Origin: Fructobacillus americanaquae
GTDB taxonomy: Bacteria > Bacillota > Bacilli > Lactobacillales > Lactobacillaceae
NCBI RefSeq assembly: GCF_024029775.1
Contig: NZ_CP097122.1
Coordinates: 611,001 to 675,000 of the forward strand
Direction: 5' to 3'
Length of the DNA: 64,000 nt
The position numbers and the translations under genes were made by a program. Under the pieces are notes generated by a model that was given only the letters and a program-made list of their open reading frames with translations, made no database searches and had not been told where the DNA came from. How positions within the stretch are numbered: position 1 is the stretch's first letter; the number at the start of each line of letters is the position of its first letter. Positions 36,295 to 47,117 of this stretch are shown in pieces.

Positions 36295-37593
36295 TTAACG
36301 GATAAAGCCTAGGTAGTTCTTCTTTTGCAAGAGACCATCGATTTGACGAATCAAATCAAGGGTAACCCCGATGGCAATCAGCAAAGAAGTTCCACCCAAA
36401 CCAATCTTTTCATTAAGTCCCCATACATCAGATGCAATCAATGGTACCAAGGCGACAAAGCCAAGATACAAAGCCCCAACAAACGACAAGCGTAAGAGCA
36501 GCTTTGTGACAAACTTTTGCGTTTCGACACCAGGACGAACATCAACAATGTAAGCCCCCTGCTTTTGCAAGTTTTCAGCCAACTTTTCAGGATTGACCTG
36601 GACAAAAGCGTAGAAGTAAGTAAAGAGAATAATCAGAACAGTGTAAAAAATTGCTCCAGTTGTTGTTTGCATGGAGAAAATCTGCTGTAGGACTTTAAAC
36701 CAGCTAACGTTACTATACTTACTCTGGAAGGCGAAGAGGATTGTCTGTGGTGTTGAAATCAATGACGAAGCAAAGATCACAGGAATCACCCCAGAAACAT
36801 TTAACTTCAAAGGTAGGTAAGCTTCAGCCCCGTAGGAAGAAGCTGACCGTGTATATTGGATTTGCAAACGGCGACTTGCTTCATAAAACCAGGTCGTAAT
36901 TCCGACAACCAAAATAATTGCCGTCAGTAAAACCGCCATGAAAATCCAGCCGGTAACCTTGTCGCTCCCACTAACTTGCAGAACATTTTCCTTGAAAATT
37001 TCCCACAAACCAGAAGGCATTTGAGAAATAATTCCAGAAAAGATAATCATAGAAACACCGTTTCCAAGACCCTTTTCGGTAATCATTTCTCCCAACCACA
37101 TGGCAAAGAAAGTTCCAATGGTCATGACCGACCCAATCAGCAGGAAGGAGGTCACGTTATTGGTCTGCTTCACCAAACCATAGGCGGCTAAGGAGTTGAA
37201 TCCAGCGGTAATTCCCACTGATTGCAAAAAGGCAAAGATAATGGTCAAGTACCGGGTAGCTTGATTCAGCTTCCGGCGACCAACTTCGCCTTGTTTACTC
37301 CATTCAACAAAACGTGGCACGATATCTAACTGCAGCAACTGCACAACAATTTGCGCAGTAACATAAGGCGAGACCCCCATCGCAAAGAGCGAGAAGTTCA
37401 GTAAGCCTCCACCCGAAAAAATATTTAAAATATTCAGCAAGCCTGAACCAGAAACTGAATTCAAGGCAGCAGGATTAACACCTGGAACAGTGATGTGAGT
37501 CCCAATGCGGTAAACAAAGAGAATCAAAATCGTCCAAAGCATTTTCTTGCGAATATCTTTTTGTCGGATTGCATTAAATAGCGTGCGCCACAT
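36295..37593 (-). CDS. secY: Protein translocase subunit SecY
   Basis: A 432-residue membrane protein with ten segments forming the channel of the Sec translocon, through which SecA pushes exported proteins. Typical are the N-terminal [20 protein letters not shown], plug-region [20 protein letters not shown] and the C-terminal [19 protein letters not shown]. It lies one base after rplO. Confidence 0.98.
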   Translation of the reverse strand: MWRTLFNAIRQKDIRKKMLWTILILFVYRIGTHITVPGVNPAALNSVSGSGLLNILNIFSGGGLLNFSLFAMGVSPYVTAQIVVQLLQLDIVPRFVEWSKQGEVGRRKLNQATRYLTIIFAFLQSVGITAGFNSLAAYGLVKQTNNVTSFLLIGSVMTIGTFFAMWLGEMITEKGLGNGVSMIIFSGIISQMPSGLWEIFKENVLQVSGSDKVTGWIFMAVLLTAIILVVGITTWFYEASRRLQIQYTRSASSYGAEAYLPLKLNVSGVIPVIFASSLISTPQTILFAFQSKYSNVSWFKVLQQIFSMQTTTGAIFYTVLIILFTYFYAFVQVNPEKLAENLQKQGAYIVDVRPGVETQKFVTKLLLRLSFVGALYLGFVALVPLIASDVWGLNEKIGLGGTSLLIAIGVTLDLIRQIDGLLQKKNYLGFIR

Positions 37594-37594
37594 T

Positions 37595-38029
37595 TTAGAT
37601 CACCTCGGTTGTACCACCAGCTTGTTCGATGGCCTTAACTGCAGCAGCAGAGAACTTGTGGGCCTTAATCGTCAACTTCTTTTCCAATTGACCATTACCC
37701 AAGACCTTGATTCCGTCTTTTTGGTTCTTTACTACACCGTTTTCAATCAACAAAGCAGGTGTTACTTCGGTGCCGTTATCGAAGTTGTTCAACTTGTCCA
37801 AGTTAACAACTGCGAATTCCTTGCGTGAGATATTTGTAAATCCACGCTTTGGAATACGGCGGTACAAAGGCATTTGTCCACCTTCGAACCCAAGACGTGT
37901 CTTACCACGGGCCTTTTGTCCCTTTTGGCCTCGACCAGCAGTCTTACCGTTTCCAGATGAAGTACCACGACCAACACGGTTACGTGTCTGGCGTGAACCC
38001 AAAGCAGGTTGCAATTCGTTCAAATTCAT
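37595..38029 (-). CDS. rplO: 50S ribosomal protein L15
   Basis: A 144-residue protein with the glycine-rich basic N-terminus [20 protein letters not shown] and [18 protein letters not shown], unique to L15. It lies between rpmD and secY in the spc operon. Confidence 0.98.
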   Translation of the reverse strand: MNLNELQPALGSRQTRNRVGRGTSSGNGKTAGRGQKGQKARGKTRLGFEGGQMPLYRRIPKRGFTNISRKEFAVVNLDKLNNFDNGTEVTPALLIENGVVKNQKDGIKVLGNGQLEKKLTIKAHKFSAAAVKAIEQAGGTTEVI

Positions 38030-38059
38030 CGTTTGGTCCCTCCTTTTTCTAAATTTTTT

Positions 38060-38242
38060 TTATTTTACTTCTTCAACAGCAACCAAGTGAGCAATATGGA
38101 AAATTGCGCCACGAGTAGCTGCGTTATCAGGCTTCACCACTGAGCTTGACACACGGTTAAGTCCAAGTGACTTAACAATGGCACGTTGCTTAGGCAAGCG
38201 ATGAGCCGCACTCTTAATCAAAGTGATTTTCAAATCAGCCAT
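38060..38242 (-). CDS. rpmD: 50S ribosomal protein L30
   Basis: A 60-residue protein with [20 protein letters not shown] and [12 protein letters not shown], a full-length L30. Starts 12 bases after rpsE. Confidence 0.97.
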   Translation of the reverse strand: MADLKITLIKSAAHRLPKQRAIVKSLGLNRVSSSVVKPDNAATRGAIFHIAHLVAVEEVK

Positions 38243-38253
38243 GTTATCGCTCC

Positions 38254-38760
38254 TTATTCAGCCAAGTGTTCCAATGAAACACCACGTAACTTTGCCACTT
38301 GTTCAGCATCCTTTAAGCTGTTCAATGCATCAAAAGTTGCACGAACAACGTTGACAGGAGTTGATGAACCCAATGACTTAGCAGTCACATCGTTGATACC
38401 AGCCAATTCCATTACGGAACGAGTAGCACCACCGGCGGCAACCCCAGCACCTTCCTTAGCAGGCTTAACCAGGATCTTACCACCAGCCCATTCACCAAGA
38501 ACTTCGTGAGGAATAGTAGTACCAACTGTTGGTACAGTGATCAAGTTACGCTTTGCGTCTTCAACGGCCTTACGGATAGCTTCTGGCACTTCTTGTGCCT
38601 TACCAGTTCCAAAACCAACATGACCCTGCTTGTCACCAACGACAACCAAAGCACCGAAGCGCAAACGACGTCCACCCTTAACAACCTTGGTAACACGGTT
38701 AATTGCAACAACGTTTTCTTCTAATTCGCCTAATTCCTTAGGGTTTACGAATTCAACCAT
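38254..38760 (-). CDS. rpsE: 30S ribosomal protein S5
   Basis: A 168-residue protein with [19 protein letters not shown] (the double-stranded-RNA-binding fold) and [17 protein letters not shown] in the C-terminal domain. S5 affects translational accuracy. Position between rplR and rpmD is standard. Confidence 0.98.
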   Translation of the reverse strand: MVEFVNPKELGELEENVVAINRVTKVVKGGRRLRFGALVVVGDKQGHVGFGTGKAQEVPEAIRKAVEDAKRNLITVPTVGTTIPHEVLGEWAGGKILVKPAKEGAGVAAGGATRSVMELAGINDVTAKSLGSSTPVNVVRATFDALNSLKDAEQVAKLRGVSLEHLAE

Positions 38761-38780
38761 TTGTATTATTCCTCCTTTCC

Positions 38781-39134
38781 TTAGAACTTCAAGCCGTTTT
38801 CACGAGCAGCATCGGCCAAAGCCTTCACACGTCCGTGATAAACATAACCACCACGATCGAAGACAACTTCTTCGATGTTAGCAGCCTTAGCATTCTTAGC
38901 GATCATCTCGCCAACTTTAACGGCTTGTTCAACCTTTGTACCGGTAACATCGGCACTTTGTGATGAGGCACTTGCTAGCGTTACACCCGCTACGTCATCA
39001 ATTAATTGAGCGTAGATGTTGACATTAGAACGGAAAACGTTCAAACGTGGGCGAGCAGCAGTACCAGAGATCTTGCCGCGGACACGCTTGTGGCGTTGTA
39101 CGCGAAGCTTATTCTTATCTGGTTTCGTAATCAT
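38781..39134 (-). CDS. rplR: 50S ribosomal protein L18
   Basis: A 117-residue protein with a basic N-terminus ([19 protein letters not shown]), [16 protein letters not shown] and the end [20 protein letters not shown]. It binds 5S rRNA. Confidence 0.98.
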   Translation of the reverse strand: MITKPDKNKLRVQRHKRVRGKISGTAARPRLNVFRSNVNIYAQLIDDVAGVTLASASSQSADVTGTKVEQAVKVGEMIAKNAKAANIEEVVFDRGGYVYHGRVKALADAARENGLKF

Positions 39135-39222
39135 AGCTGTGCTTTCCTTTTCTTTAAGTGGTTAAACCACTTTCAAATAATCTTTGTTTATTAAATGTAA
39201 AACGGGTTAAGAAGCGAAAAGC

Positions 39223-39759
39223 TTACTTACCAGTCTTACCTTCCTTACGACGGACAACTTCGCCTTCGTAACGAATTCCCTTACCCTTATATGGTTCTGG
39301 TGGGCGAATTGCGCGAATTTCCGCAGCAAAATCACCAACTGCTTGCTTTGAGATTCCAGAAATCTTGATAGTCAAGGCATCAGGAACTTCAACAGTCAAA
39401 CCATCGCGGTCTTCAAAGTCAACAGGGTGTGAATACCCAACTGACAGAGTCAACTTTGAACCAGACTTTGCGGCACGGTAACCAACACCGACCATCTTCA
39501 AAGTCTTTGAGAAGCCGTTAGTAACGCCTTCAACCATGTTTGAGAAGTTTGCAGTAGTCGTACCGTGCAATGCACGGTGCTTCTTATCTTCAGCTGCACG
39601 AGTAAATGATACTTCAGTACCATCCATGTGCATCGTGATTTCAGGGTTGATTGTGTAGTTCAATTCACCCTTAGGTCCCTTAACAGTCACAAATTGACCA
39701 TCTTGCTTAACTTCAACGCCAGCAGGGATCGTAACGATTTTGTTTCCAATACGGCTCAT
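39223..39759 (-). CDS. rplF: 50S ribosomal protein L6
   Basis: A 178-residue protein starting [16 protein letters not shown], with the conserved C-terminal [20 protein letters not shown]. Full length. Confidence 0.98.
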   Translation of the reverse strand: MSRIGNKIVTIPAGVEVKQDGQFVTVKGPKGELNYTINPEITMHMDGTEVSFTRAAEDKKHRALHGTTTANFSNMVEGVTNGFSKTLKMVGVGYRAAKSGSKLTLSVGYSHPVDFEDRDGLTVEVPDALTIKISGISKQAVGDFAAEIRAIRPPEPYKGKGIRYEGEVVRRKEGKTGK

Positions 39760-39783
39760 GGTAAGTCTCCTTTCTTAGATATA

Positions 39784-40182
39784 TTACCAAACGTAAGCCA
39801 GCACTTCGCCACCGACTTGCTTAGCACGTGCTACCTTATCAGTTACAACACCATTTGATGTTGAAACGATGGCAATACCAAGACCATTCAAGACCTTTGG
39901 CATTTCTTCGGCCTTGGCGTACTTACGCAAACCAGGCTTTGAAACACGCTTAATACCAGTGATGACACGCTCTTGATCTTCTCCGTACTTCAAAAATACG
40001 CGGATAACACCTTGCTTGTTGTCTTCCAAGTATTCTACATCACGGATGAAACCTTCTTGCTTCAAGATCTCGGCAATGCTCTTCTTCATTTTTGATGCTG
40101 GAATTTCAACGGAAGCGTGACGCGCCATGTTGGCGTTACGGATTCGAGTCAAAAAATCAGCGATTGGATCAGTCATAGACAT
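39784..40182 (-). CDS. rpsH: 30S ribosomal protein S8
   Basis: A 132-residue protein with [18 protein letters not shown] and the C-terminal [17 protein letters not shown]. In many bacteria S8 represses the spc operon by binding its mRNA. Upstream, where rpsN usually lies, there is only a 127-base non-coding gap. Confidence 0.98.
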   Translation of the reverse strand: MSMTDPIADFLTRIRNANMARHASVEIPASKMKKSIAEILKQEGFIRDVEYLEDNKQGVIRVFLKYGEDQERVITGIKRVSKPGLRKYAKAEEMPKVLNGLGIAIVSTSNGVVTDKVARAKQVGGEVLAYVW

Positions 40183-40309
40183 CTATCGATATCCTCCTTT
40201 TATATTTTGAACGTCATCAAGAATTTGACACGCTCTTAAGTGCTTTAGACACTTGTCGCAAACACTTAAAAACGCGCCACCCAAATGAGTGACCGCATTT
40301 TTAAATTAC

Positions 40310-40852
40310 TTACTTGGCAAAAGGCATGCCCAAGCCAGAAAGCAATTCGAAACCTTCTTCGTCGTTTGCAGCAGTCGTTACAATAACGATGTCCAAACCA
40401 CGAACACGGTTAACCTTGTCAAAGTCGATTTCAGGGAAAATCAACTGTTCACGGATTCCCAAAGTGTAGTTTCCACGACCATCAAAGGCCTTAGAAGAAA
40501 CACCGTGGAAGTCACGAACTCGAGGCAAAGAGATGTTAATCAACTTGTCCAAGAATTCAAACATACGTTCTCCACGCAAAGTAACCTTTGTACCGATAGC
40601 CATTCCTTCACGAAGACGGAATCCGGCGATTGACTTCTTTGCACGAGTGATAACTGGTTGTTGTCCAGCAATCAACTTCAATTCTTCAACCGCTTCATCG
40701 AGGTTCTTTGAGTTTGAAACCGCATCACCAACACCCATGTTCAAAACGATCTTTTCGATCTTTGGGGCTTGCATTGGTGAAGTAAAGTTAAACTTCTTGA
40801 TCAAAGCAGGTTGAACTTCATTAACATATTTTACTTTTAATTCATTTGCCAT
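40310..40852 (-). CDS. rplE: 50S ribosomal protein L5
   Basis: A 180-residue protein with [39 protein letters not shown] and [19 protein letters not shown], the L5 signatures. It binds 5S rRNA with L18 and L25. Confidence 0.98.
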   Translation of the reverse strand: MANELKVKYVNEVQPALIKKFNFTSPMQAPKIEKIVLNMGVGDAVSNSKNLDEAVEELKLIAGQQPVITRAKKSIAGFRLREGMAIGTKVTLRGERMFEFLDKLINISLPRVRDFHGVSSKAFDGRGNYTLGIREQLIFPEIDFDKVNRVRGLDIVIVTTAANDEEGFELLSGLGMPFAK

Positions 40853-40892
40853 GATAATGATTTCTACCTTTCAAAATAGATTATAGCTTGTT

Positions 40893-41201
40893 TTAGCCTA
40901 GCACATTGCCAGACTTCTTAGCAAAACGTACTTTCTTGCCATCTTCAAACTTAAAGCCAACCTTGGTTGGTTCGTTAGTTGATGGGTCAATCAATTGTAC
41001 GTTTGATGCGTGGATAGGTGCTTCGATATCGATAACACCACCCTGTGGGTATTCGTTAGAAGGCTTTTGATGCTTCTTAACGAGGTTTACGCCTTCGACA
41101 ACGACACGGTTCTTGGCAGCAACAGTCTTAGTGATTGTTCCTTCCTTACCCTTATCCTTACCAGCGATGACGCGAACCTTATCACCTGTTTTTACAAACA
41201 T
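40893..41201 (-). CDS. rplX: 50S ribosomal protein L24
   Basis: A 102-residue protein with the KOW motif [19 protein letters not shown] and [19 protein letters not shown]. It starts assembly of the 50S subunit. Confidence 0.98.
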   Translation of the reverse strand: MFVKTGDKVRVIAGKDKGKEGTITKTVAAKNRVVVEGVNLVKKHQKPSNEYPQGGVIDIEAPIHASNVQLIDPSTNEPTKVGFKFEDGKKVRFAKKSGNVLG

Positions 41202-41222
41202 GATTGGCTCCTCCTAGTAGTA

Positions 41223-41591
41223 TTAAAGCACTTCTGGTGCCAATGAAACGATTCGCGTAAAGTTGTTGTCACGCAATTCACGTGCGACAGGGCCAAAAAT
41301 ACGCGTTCCAACTGGTGACTTGTCATCCTTAACGATAACAGCAGCGTTTTCATCGAAGTTGATGTATGAACCATCAGTCCGACGCACGTCAGATACAGTT
41401 CGTACGATGACAGCCTTAACGACGTCACCCTTCTTAACGTTACCACCAGGGATAGCTTGCTTGACAGTAGCAACAATCATGTCACCAATACCAGCAACCT
41501 TACGGCCAGAACCACCGAGCACTTTAATCGTCAAGATTTCACGTGCGCCAGAGTTATCAGCCACTTTCAAACGACTCTCTTGTTGAATCAT
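41223..41591 (-). CDS. rplN: 50S ribosomal protein L14
   Basis: A 122-residue protein starting [19 protein letters not shown] and ending REFRELRDN-type sequence [19 protein letters not shown], complete L14. It sits at the subunit interface. Confidence 0.98.
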   Translation of the reverse strand: MIQQESRLKVADNSGAREILTIKVLGGSGRKVAGIGDMIVATVKQAIPGGNVKKGDVVKAVIVRTVSDVRRTDGSYINFDENAAVIVKDDKSPVGTRIFGPVARELRDNNFTRIVSLAPEVL

Positions 41592-41642
41592 GGTTCATCC
41601 TCCTTGTTAGCAATAGTTTACGACGATTGGATTAAAGTCCGA

Positions 41643-41909
41643 TTAGAGGATAACTGCCTCTTCAACAACCTTTACCAAACGGAAGTGCTTCGTTGCAGAC
41701 AAAGGACGAGTTTCCATGATTTCAACAATATCGTTCATCTTAGCGATGTTCTTTTCATCATGGGCCTTGAACTTCTTAGTATAGCGAACTCGCTTACCAT
41801 AAACCGGGTGGTTGATATAAGTATCAACAGCAACAGTGATCGTCTTGTCCATCTTGTCAGATACGACACGACCGCGGTAAGTCTTACGAGCGTTACGTTC
41901 TTCACTCAT
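41643..41909 (-). CDS. rpsQ: 30S ribosomal protein S17
   Basis: An 88-residue protein with [19 protein letters not shown] and [18 protein letters not shown], full-length S17. Confidence 0.98.
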   Translation of the reverse strand: MSEERNARKTYRGRVVSDKMDKTITVAVDTYINHPVYGKRVRYTKKFKAHDEKNIAKMNDIVEIMETRPLSATKHFRLVKVVEEAVIL

Positions 41910-41931
41910 TTTTCAGCTTCTTCCTTTCGTC

Positions 41932-42138
41932 TTATTTGTTGGCTTGTGCCAATTGTTGTGCACGAATGACAGTCTTCACACGTGCAATGTCCTTACGAAC
42001 TTTTGAAATACGGGCCGTGTTTTCTAATTGACCAGTAGCCAATTGAAAACGAAGGTTGAACAATTCTTCCTTGAATTCGGCTTCGCGCTTTTGCAAATCC
42101 GCAAGTGACAAAGCTTTTAATTCATTTGCTTTCGTCAT
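41932..42138 (-). CDS. rpmC: 50S ribosomal protein L29
   Basis: A 68-residue helical protein with [19 protein letters not shown] and the [15 protein letters not shown] tail, typical of L29 at the exit tunnel. Its start overlaps the rplP stop codon by one base. Confidence 0.98.
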   Translation of the reverse strand: MTKANELKALSLADLQKREAEFKEELFNLRFQLATGQLENTARISKVRKDIARVKTVIRAQQLAQANK

Positions 42139-42551
42139 TATTCAGCCTCCCGAGCAATAATCTTTGTACGTACAGGCAACTTGTGTTGTGCAAGACGCAA
42201 TGCTTCTAAGGCAACAGGCTTAGCCACGCCACCAACTTCAAACATTACCTTACCACGCTTAACTGGGGCAACCCATCCTTCGGGAGCACCCTTACCGTTA
42301 CCCATTCGAACACCAACACCCTTAGATGTATATGACTTGTGAGGGAAGATCTTAATCCAAACCTTACCACCACGCTTCATATAACGGGTCATTGCAATAC
42401 GGGCAGCTTCGATTTGACGGTTGGTAATCCAGCTTGAAGTCGTTGCTTGCAAGCCATAATCACCAAAAGCCACCGTCTTTCCACCTTTAGCTTCGCCACG
42501 CATGTGACCACGGTGTACACGACGGAATTTAACACGCTTTGGTACTAACAT
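42138..42551 (-). CDS. rplP: 50S ribosomal protein L16
   Basis: A 137-residue protein starting [18 protein letters not shown], with [18 protein letters not shown]. It organises the A site of the 50S subunit. Confidence 0.98.
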   Translation of the reverse strand: MLVPKRVKFRRVHRGHMRGEAKGGKTVAFGDYGLQATTSSWITNRQIEAARIAMTRYMKRGGKVWIKIFPHKSYTSKGVGVRMGNGKGAPEGWVAPVKRGKVMFEVGGVAKPVALEALRLAQHKLPVRTKIIAREAE

Positions 42552-42565
42552 GTCTGCTTCCCTCC

Positions 42566-43234
42566 TTACTTGTTCTTCTTCTTTGGCAACACATCACCAC
42601 GGTAGATCCAAGTCTTGATACCCAAGTTTCCGTAAGCAGTAGCTGCTTCGTCCCATGAATAGTCAATGTCTGCACGAAGTGTGTGGAGTGGAACAGTTCC
42701 TTCAGTATACTGCTCGATACGTGACATATCTGCCCCGTTCAAACGACCCGAAACAACAATCTTAATTCCCTTAGCGCCGGCACGACGGGCACGTTGGATA
42801 GCACCACGCATTGCACGACGGAAAGCGATACGACGTTCCAAATCACCTGCAACTTGCAAGCCCACCAAGTGAGCTGACAAATCAGGCTTCTTAATTTCAA
42901 CGATATTGATGAAGACACGCTTGTGGCGTCCACGTTCGTCAACATTCGTTAACTTAGCTAATTGAGTCCGCAACTTTTCAACTTCGGAACCACCCTTACC
43001 AATAACCATTCCTGGCTTGGCAGTGTGCAAAGTCAAATCGATACGTGACTTAGTTGAGCGTTCGATTTCTACGCGATCAACTGAAGCGTCCGTCAAGTTC
43101 TCTTCGATGTACTTACGAATACGCAAGTCTTCAAGAAGTTGGTTAGAAAAGTCTGCCTTATCAGCAAACCACTTCGCATCCCAGTCACGGATGACACCGA
43201 CACGGAAGCCAGTTGGGTTAATCTTTTGACCCAT
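42566..43234 (-). CDS. rpsC: 30S ribosomal protein S3
   Basis: A 222-residue protein with an N-terminal KH domain ([16 protein letters not shown]) and a C-terminal domain with [17 protein letters not shown]. It guards mRNA entry on the 30S head. It overlaps rplV by one base. Confidence 0.98.
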   Translation of the reverse strand: MGQKINPTGFRVGVIRDWDAKWFADKADFSNQLLEDLRIRKYIEENLTDASVDRVEIERSTKSRIDLTLHTAKPGMVIGKGGSEVEKLRTQLAKLTNVDERGRHKRVFINIVEIKKPDLSAHLVGLQVAGDLERRIAFRRAMRGAIQRARRAGAKGIKIVVSGRLNGADMSRIEQYTEGTVPLHTLRADIDYSWDEAATAYGNLGIKTWIYRGDVLPKKKNK

Positions 43235-43590
43235 TACTTTTCCTCCTTCTCAGCAACCACAATCGTAATGTGGCTTGTGCGCTTGTTAATTGCAGAAGCA
43301 GAACCCTTGGCACGAGGACGGAAACGCTTAAGCGTTGGTCCTTCGTTGGCAAATGCTTCCTTAACGATCAAATCTTCACGGTCAAGTGAAAAGTTGTTTT
43401 CAGCGTTAGCAACTGCTGAGTTCAAAACCTTATAAATATCTTCAGTAGAAGTATTAGGCAGGAACTTCAAAATTGCGAATGCTTCGTTGACATTCTTCCG
43501 ACGAATCGTGTCAAGAACTAAGCGCGCCTTACGAGGGGCAACGCGAACGATCTTGGCGGTCGCCCGAGCTGATGTTACTTGTTCAGCCAT
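43234..43590 (-). CDS. rplV: 50S ribosomal protein L22
   Basis: A 118-residue protein with [19 protein letters not shown] and the exit-tunnel loop [19 protein letters not shown], the site of macrolide-resistance changes in other bacteria. It appears complete. Confidence 0.98.
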   Translation of the reverse strand: MAEQVTSARATAKIVRVAPRKARLVLDTIRRKNVNEAFAILKFLPNTSTEDIYKVLNSAVANAENNFSLDREDLIVKEAFANEGPTLKRFRPRAKGSASAINKRTSHITIVVAEKEEK

Positions 43591-43604
43591 TTTTCATTTC
43601 CTCC

Positions 43605-43880
43605 TTACTTAGTCTTCTTATCGTCGTTCTTGTGACCCTTGAACGTACGCGTTGGCACAAATTCACCTAACTTGTGACCAACCATGTCGTCTTGGACATA
43701 AACTGGAACGTGCTTGCGGCCATCATAGACTGCAATTGTAAATCCGATAAAACTTGGGAAAATTGTTGAGCGACGTGACCATGTCTTGATCACTGACTTC
43801 TTTTCTTGGTCCGCTTGGGCCTCAATCTTCTTAAGCAAGTGTGGGTCCGCAAATGGTCCCTTTTTTAAACTACGAGCCAT
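43605..43880 (-). CDS. rpsS: 30S ribosomal protein S19
   Basis: A 91-residue protein starting [19 protein letters not shown], with [20 protein letters not shown] and [16 protein letters not shown]. Complete S19. Confidence 0.98.
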   Translation of the reverse strand: MARSLKKGPFADPHLLKKIEAQADQEKKSVIKTWSRRSTIFPSFIGFTIAVYDGRKHVPVYVQDDMVGHKLGEFVPTRTFKGHKNDDKKTK

Positions 43881-43896
43881 TAGTTATCTCCTTCCC

Positions 43897-44730
43897 TTAC
43901 TTACTCTTCCGACCGCGAACGATGAACTTGGTTGAGTTCTTCTTCTTATCGCGAGTCTTCTTACCAGCAGTCTTCTTACCCCATGGAGAAAGTGGACTTG
44001 GACGACCAACAGGGGCCTTTCCTTCACCACCACCGTGTGGGTGATCGTTAGGGTTCATTACAGAACCACGAACGTGAGGACGCTTTCCACGCCAACGGTT
44101 ACGTCCGGCCTTACCCCAGTTGATCAATGAATGTTCTGAGTTACCAACTTCACCAATAGTGGCGCGGTTAGTGCTCAAAACCAAACGTACTTCACCTGAA
44201 GTCAAACGAACGATAGTGTACTTACCATCACGTCCCAAAATTTGAGCAGAAGCTCCAGCGGAACGTGCCAATTGACCACCCTTACCGTTCTTCAATTCGA
44301 TGTTGTGAATCAAAGTACCTTCAGGAATAGCACTCAATGGCAAGGCATTACCGACCTTAATGTCGGCATCAGAACCAGATTGAACCTTATCGCCAACCTT
44401 AAGTCCCTTAGGCGCCAAGATGTAGGCCTTGATACCGTCTTCATAAACGAGCAAGGCGATGTTAGCCGTACGGTTTGGATCGTATTCGATTGCCTTAACC
44501 GTTGCGAACTTGTCGTCCTTGGTACGCTTAAAGTCAATAATACGGTAGGCTTGCTTGTGTCCACCAGCCTTGTGGCGAACTGTCATGCGACCTTGTGCGT
44601 TACGCGCACCGGTCTTTGACTTCTTTGCCAACAAACTCTTTTCGGGCGTTGACTTCGTGATTTCTGCAAAATCAGAAGTCGTCATGTTACGACGTCCGTT
44701 AGAGGTTGGCTTGTATTTCTTGATAGCCAA
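43897..44730 (-). CDS. rplB: 50S ribosomal protein L2
   Basis: A 277-residue protein with [11 protein letters not shown] at the start and the highly conserved [20 protein letters not shown] near residue 222 that lies close to the peptidyl transferase centre. Confidence 0.98.
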   Translation of the reverse strand: MAIKKYKPTSNGRRNMTTSDFAEITKSTPEKSLLAKKSKTGARNAQGRMTVRHKAGGHKQAYRIIDFKRTKDDKFATVKAIEYDPNRTANIALLVYEDGIKAYILAPKGLKVGDKVQSGSDADIKVGNALPLSAIPEGTLIHNIELKNGKGGQLARSAGASAQILGRDGKYTIVRLTSGEVRLVLSTNRATIGEVGNSEHSLINWGKAGRNRWRGKRPHVRGSVMNPNDHPHGGGEGKAPVGRPSPLSPWGKKTAGKKTRDKKKNSTKFIVRGRKSK

Positions 44731-44752
44731 TGTCTTATCCTCCTATTAAAAA

Positions 44753-45040
44753 TTAACCTTCGTTAAAGATTTGAATATCTTTTGAGTCAGCCTTCAAAGT
44801 AACGATAGCCTTCTTCATCTTACGAGTGAATCCAACATAACGTCCTTGACGCTTCTTCTTACCGCGAACATTTGCGGTATTCAAACGTGCAACTTGTACA
44901 TCGAAGATTTCTTCGATAGCACGCTTGATTTCTGGCTTAGTGGCCCGAACATCAACTTCAAATACATAACGCTTCATTTCTGTTTGCGCCATTGAAGCTT
45001 CGGTAATGATTGGGCGGCGGATAATATCGCGTGCATCCAT
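44753..45040 (-). CDS. rplW: 50S ribosomal protein L23
   Basis: A 95-residue protein with [20 protein letters not shown] and [20 protein letters not shown]. It forms the docking site for trigger factor and SRP at the tunnel exit. Overlaps rplD by one base. Confidence 0.98.
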   Translation of the reverse strand: MDARDIIRRPIITEASMAQTEMKRYVFEVDVRATKPEIKRAIEEIFDVQVARLNTANVRGKKKRQGRYVGFTRKMKKAIVTLKADSKDIQIFNEG

Positions 45041-45663
45041 TAGGCGAGACCTCCTTGGATTTCTTCGATCGCTGCTTGAACAACCACCAGCTTATCAGCG
45101 TTAACAACGTCCAAGACGTTGATACCGTTTGTTGTCATCACTTGAACGTTTGCCAAGTTACGAGCTGACAACAAAGCATTTTGGTTACCTTCATCAACGA
45201 TTACCAAGGCCTTTGAATCAACAGCCAAGTTTGTCAAAACTTCTTTGAAGTTCTTTGTCTTAGCTTCATCAAATGCCAAAGCATCAACTACGACCAACTT
45301 GTTGTCAGCCAACTTTTGTGACAAAGCTGACTTCAAGGCTAATTGATAAGCCTTCTTGTTGATCCGGTAAGAGTAAGAACGTGGGGTTGGGCCGAATACG
45401 ATTCCACCACCACGCCATTGTGGCGCGCGGATAGAACCTTGACGGGCACGACCAGTTCCCTTTTGCTTCCATGGCTTACGTCCACCACCAGAAACAGCGG
45501 AACGGTTCTTAACCGCATGCGTTCCCTGACGCATCGATGCGCGTTGCATCAAAACTGCATCAGTAATCACAGCATTGTTTGGTTCAACGGCGAAAACTGC
45601 TTCGTTTAAGTCCAAGTCAGCAGCCTTTGAACCATCTTGCTTTAATACAGCAACTTTTGTCAT
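45040..45663 (-). CDS. rplD: 50S ribosomal protein L4
   Basis: A 207-residue protein with the internal tunnel loop [20 protein letters not shown] and RWRGGG-type region [19 protein letters not shown]. It lies between rplC and rplW. Confidence 0.98.
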   Translation of the reverse strand: MTKVAVLKQDGSKAADLDLNEAVFAVEPNNAVITDAVLMQRASMRQGTHAVKNRSAVSGGGRKPWKQKGTGRARQGSIRAPQWRGGGIVFGPTPRSYSYRINKKAYQLALKSALSQKLADNKLVVVDALAFDEAKTKNFKEVLTNLAVDSKALVIVDEGNQNALLSARNLANVQVMTTNGINVLDVVNADKLVVVQAAIEEIQGGLA

Positions 45664-45691
45664 GATTGATTGTTCTCCTTTCTATAAAGTA

Positions 45692-46381
45692 TTAAGCTTC
45701 TTCAGCCTGAGCTTCAGCAGCTGGCTTTGCGCCGGCCATCTTCACTTCAGGGTGCTTAGCATTTGTCTTAACAGTTGACTTGATTGTCAAAAGTGACTTG
45801 TTTGCTCCAGGGACGTTTCCCTTCAACAACAACAAGTTGTTTTCAACATCAACGTGAACAATCGCAATATTTTGCATTGTCCGCTTTTGGTTACCCATAC
45901 GACCAGGCAAGAGCTTACCCTTAAATACCCGGTTGATGATAGCACCCATTGAACCTGGGCGACGGTGGTAACGAGAACCGTGACTCATAGGACCACGTGA
46001 TTGACCCAAGCGCTTAATAGCACCTTGGAAACCATGTCCCTTAGTAATACCGGTAACATCAACATATTCACCGGCTTGGAAAGTGTCAACAGCAATCGCA
46101 TCCCCAACACTGTATTCGCCTTCCGCATCACGGACTTCACGAATGTAGCGCTTAGGGGCTGTGTTGGCTTTTGCAACGTGGCCTTGTTCAGGTTTGTTTG
46201 ACAAAATCTCGCGTTTGTCTTGGTAACCCAACTGCAAAGCATTGTATCCATCAGTTGCTTGCGTCTTAACTTGCAAAACAACGTTTGGAGTAGCTTCAAC
46301 AGCAGTCACGGCGATCAATTCACCAGATTCAGTAAAAACCTGAGTCATACCGACTTTACGGCCTAAGATACCTTTAGTCAT
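45692..46381 (-). CDS. rplC: 50S ribosomal protein L3
   Basis: A 229-residue protein starting [15 protein letters not shown], with [20 protein letters not shown]. The C-terminus carries an alanine/glutamate-rich tail ([14 protein letters not shown]), longer than in many species. Confidence 0.98.
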   Translation of the reverse strand: MTKGILGRKVGMTQVFTESGELIAVTAVEATPNVVLQVKTQATDGYNALQLGYQDKREILSNKPEQGHVAKANTAPKRYIREVRDAEGEYSVGDAIAVDTFQAGEYVDVTGITKGHGFQGAIKRLGQSRGPMSHGSRYHRRPGSMGAIINRVFKGKLLPGRMGNQKRTMQNIAIVHVDVENNLLLLKGNVPGANKSLLTIKSTVKTNAKHPEVKMAGAKPAAEAQAEEA

Positions 46382-46439
46382 GACTAATCTCCTTCATTTC
46401 ATCGCTAAACTATTTTATCTAGCAGGGTGGTACTTTAAA

Positions 46440-46748
46440 TTAGAGCTTGATTTCAATTGCAACACCAGCTGGCAATTCAAGCTTACGCAATGCGTCGACT
46501 GTCTTGTCAGTTGGGTTCACAATATCGACCAAACGCTTGTGAGTTCGCATTTCGAACTGTTCACGAGCATCCTTGTACTTGTGGGGTGAACTAAGCACCG
46601 TGTACAATGTCCGTTCAGTAGGCAAAGGAATCGGACCGGCGATTTCTGCGCCAGTACGCTTTGCTGTTTCAACAATCTTGTCTGCTGATTGGTCCAAGAT
46701 ACGGTGTTCGTATGCCTTCAAGCGGATACGGATCTTCTTTTGTGCCAT
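46440..46748 (-). CDS. rpsJ: 30S ribosomal protein S10
   Basis: A 102-residue protein starting [20 protein letters not shown], complete S10 (also NusE, which binds NusB in antitermination). First gene of the S10-spc-alpha run, with SD GAGGAGG before the ATG. Confidence 0.98.
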   Translation of the reverse strand: MAQKKIRIRLKAYEHRILDQSADKIVETAKRTGAEIAGPIPLPTERTLYTVLSSPHKYKDAREQFEMRTHKRLVDIVNPTDKTVDALRKLELPAGVAIEIKL

Positions 46749-46938
46749 TTTCGTGCCTCCTCGTTGATTTTGTAAATCAGCTAACTCCGATCAAAAACCG
46801 ACAACACCATTTGCGGTGTTTTGCGCGCCCTTGGCAACGCGGCCGCGCGTGTCGCAACCTTAATCATCATCGCTAAACGTTGATACACCAGTCTTTTTGA
46901 GGGGTTTGCATCGGCAACCCCAAAAGGCGTACTTGAAT
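46749..46938 (-). promoter_or_regulatory. Structured leader of the S10 operon
   Basis: About 190 transcribed bases before rpsJ with stable hairpins: GGGGTTGC/GCAAACCCC near 46890-46920, a GC-rich element near 46825-46855 and AACACC/GGTGTT followed by GTCGGTTTTT near 46798-46816, which looks like an attenuator. The regulatory ligand is unknown. Confidence 0.5.
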
Positions 46939-46967
46939 ATAATAGCAGAAAAACCCTTGACTAGCAA
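46939..46967 (-). promoter_or_regulatory. Promoter of the S10-spc-alpha operon
   Basis: On the minus strand TTGCTA (46962-46967), 17-base spacer, TATTAT (46939-46944). The region around the -10, CTGCTATTATATTCAA, is repeated exactly at the rpsL promoter. Confidence 0.85.
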
Positions 46968-47117
46968 GGGTTTCTACGGATTTATTTTATTTTTTAGCAA
47001 TTTTCTTTCGTTTAGAATCGATAATATTTTTTATCGTAATCACTGCTTTTAAGAAAAATTATTTATTTGAACACTCTTACGGGTTTTACCTATCAAAAAA
47101 TCAATGAGATCTTCATT
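46968..47117. other. AT-rich spacer between potD and the S10 promoter
   Basis: About 150 bases with no gene. A weak hairpin AATGA/TCATT near 47099-47115 followed by T's on the minus strand may end the pot operon. Confidence 0.4.

Noticed and set aside
40183..40309. Degenerate rpsN
   Set aside because: No frame in the gap shows S14-like residues, so I call it non-coding.
42666..43435. Long open frames on the plus strand opposite the ribosomal protein genes
   Set aside because: They lie entirely over strongly supported ribosomal genes, have no SD and reflect codon bias only.
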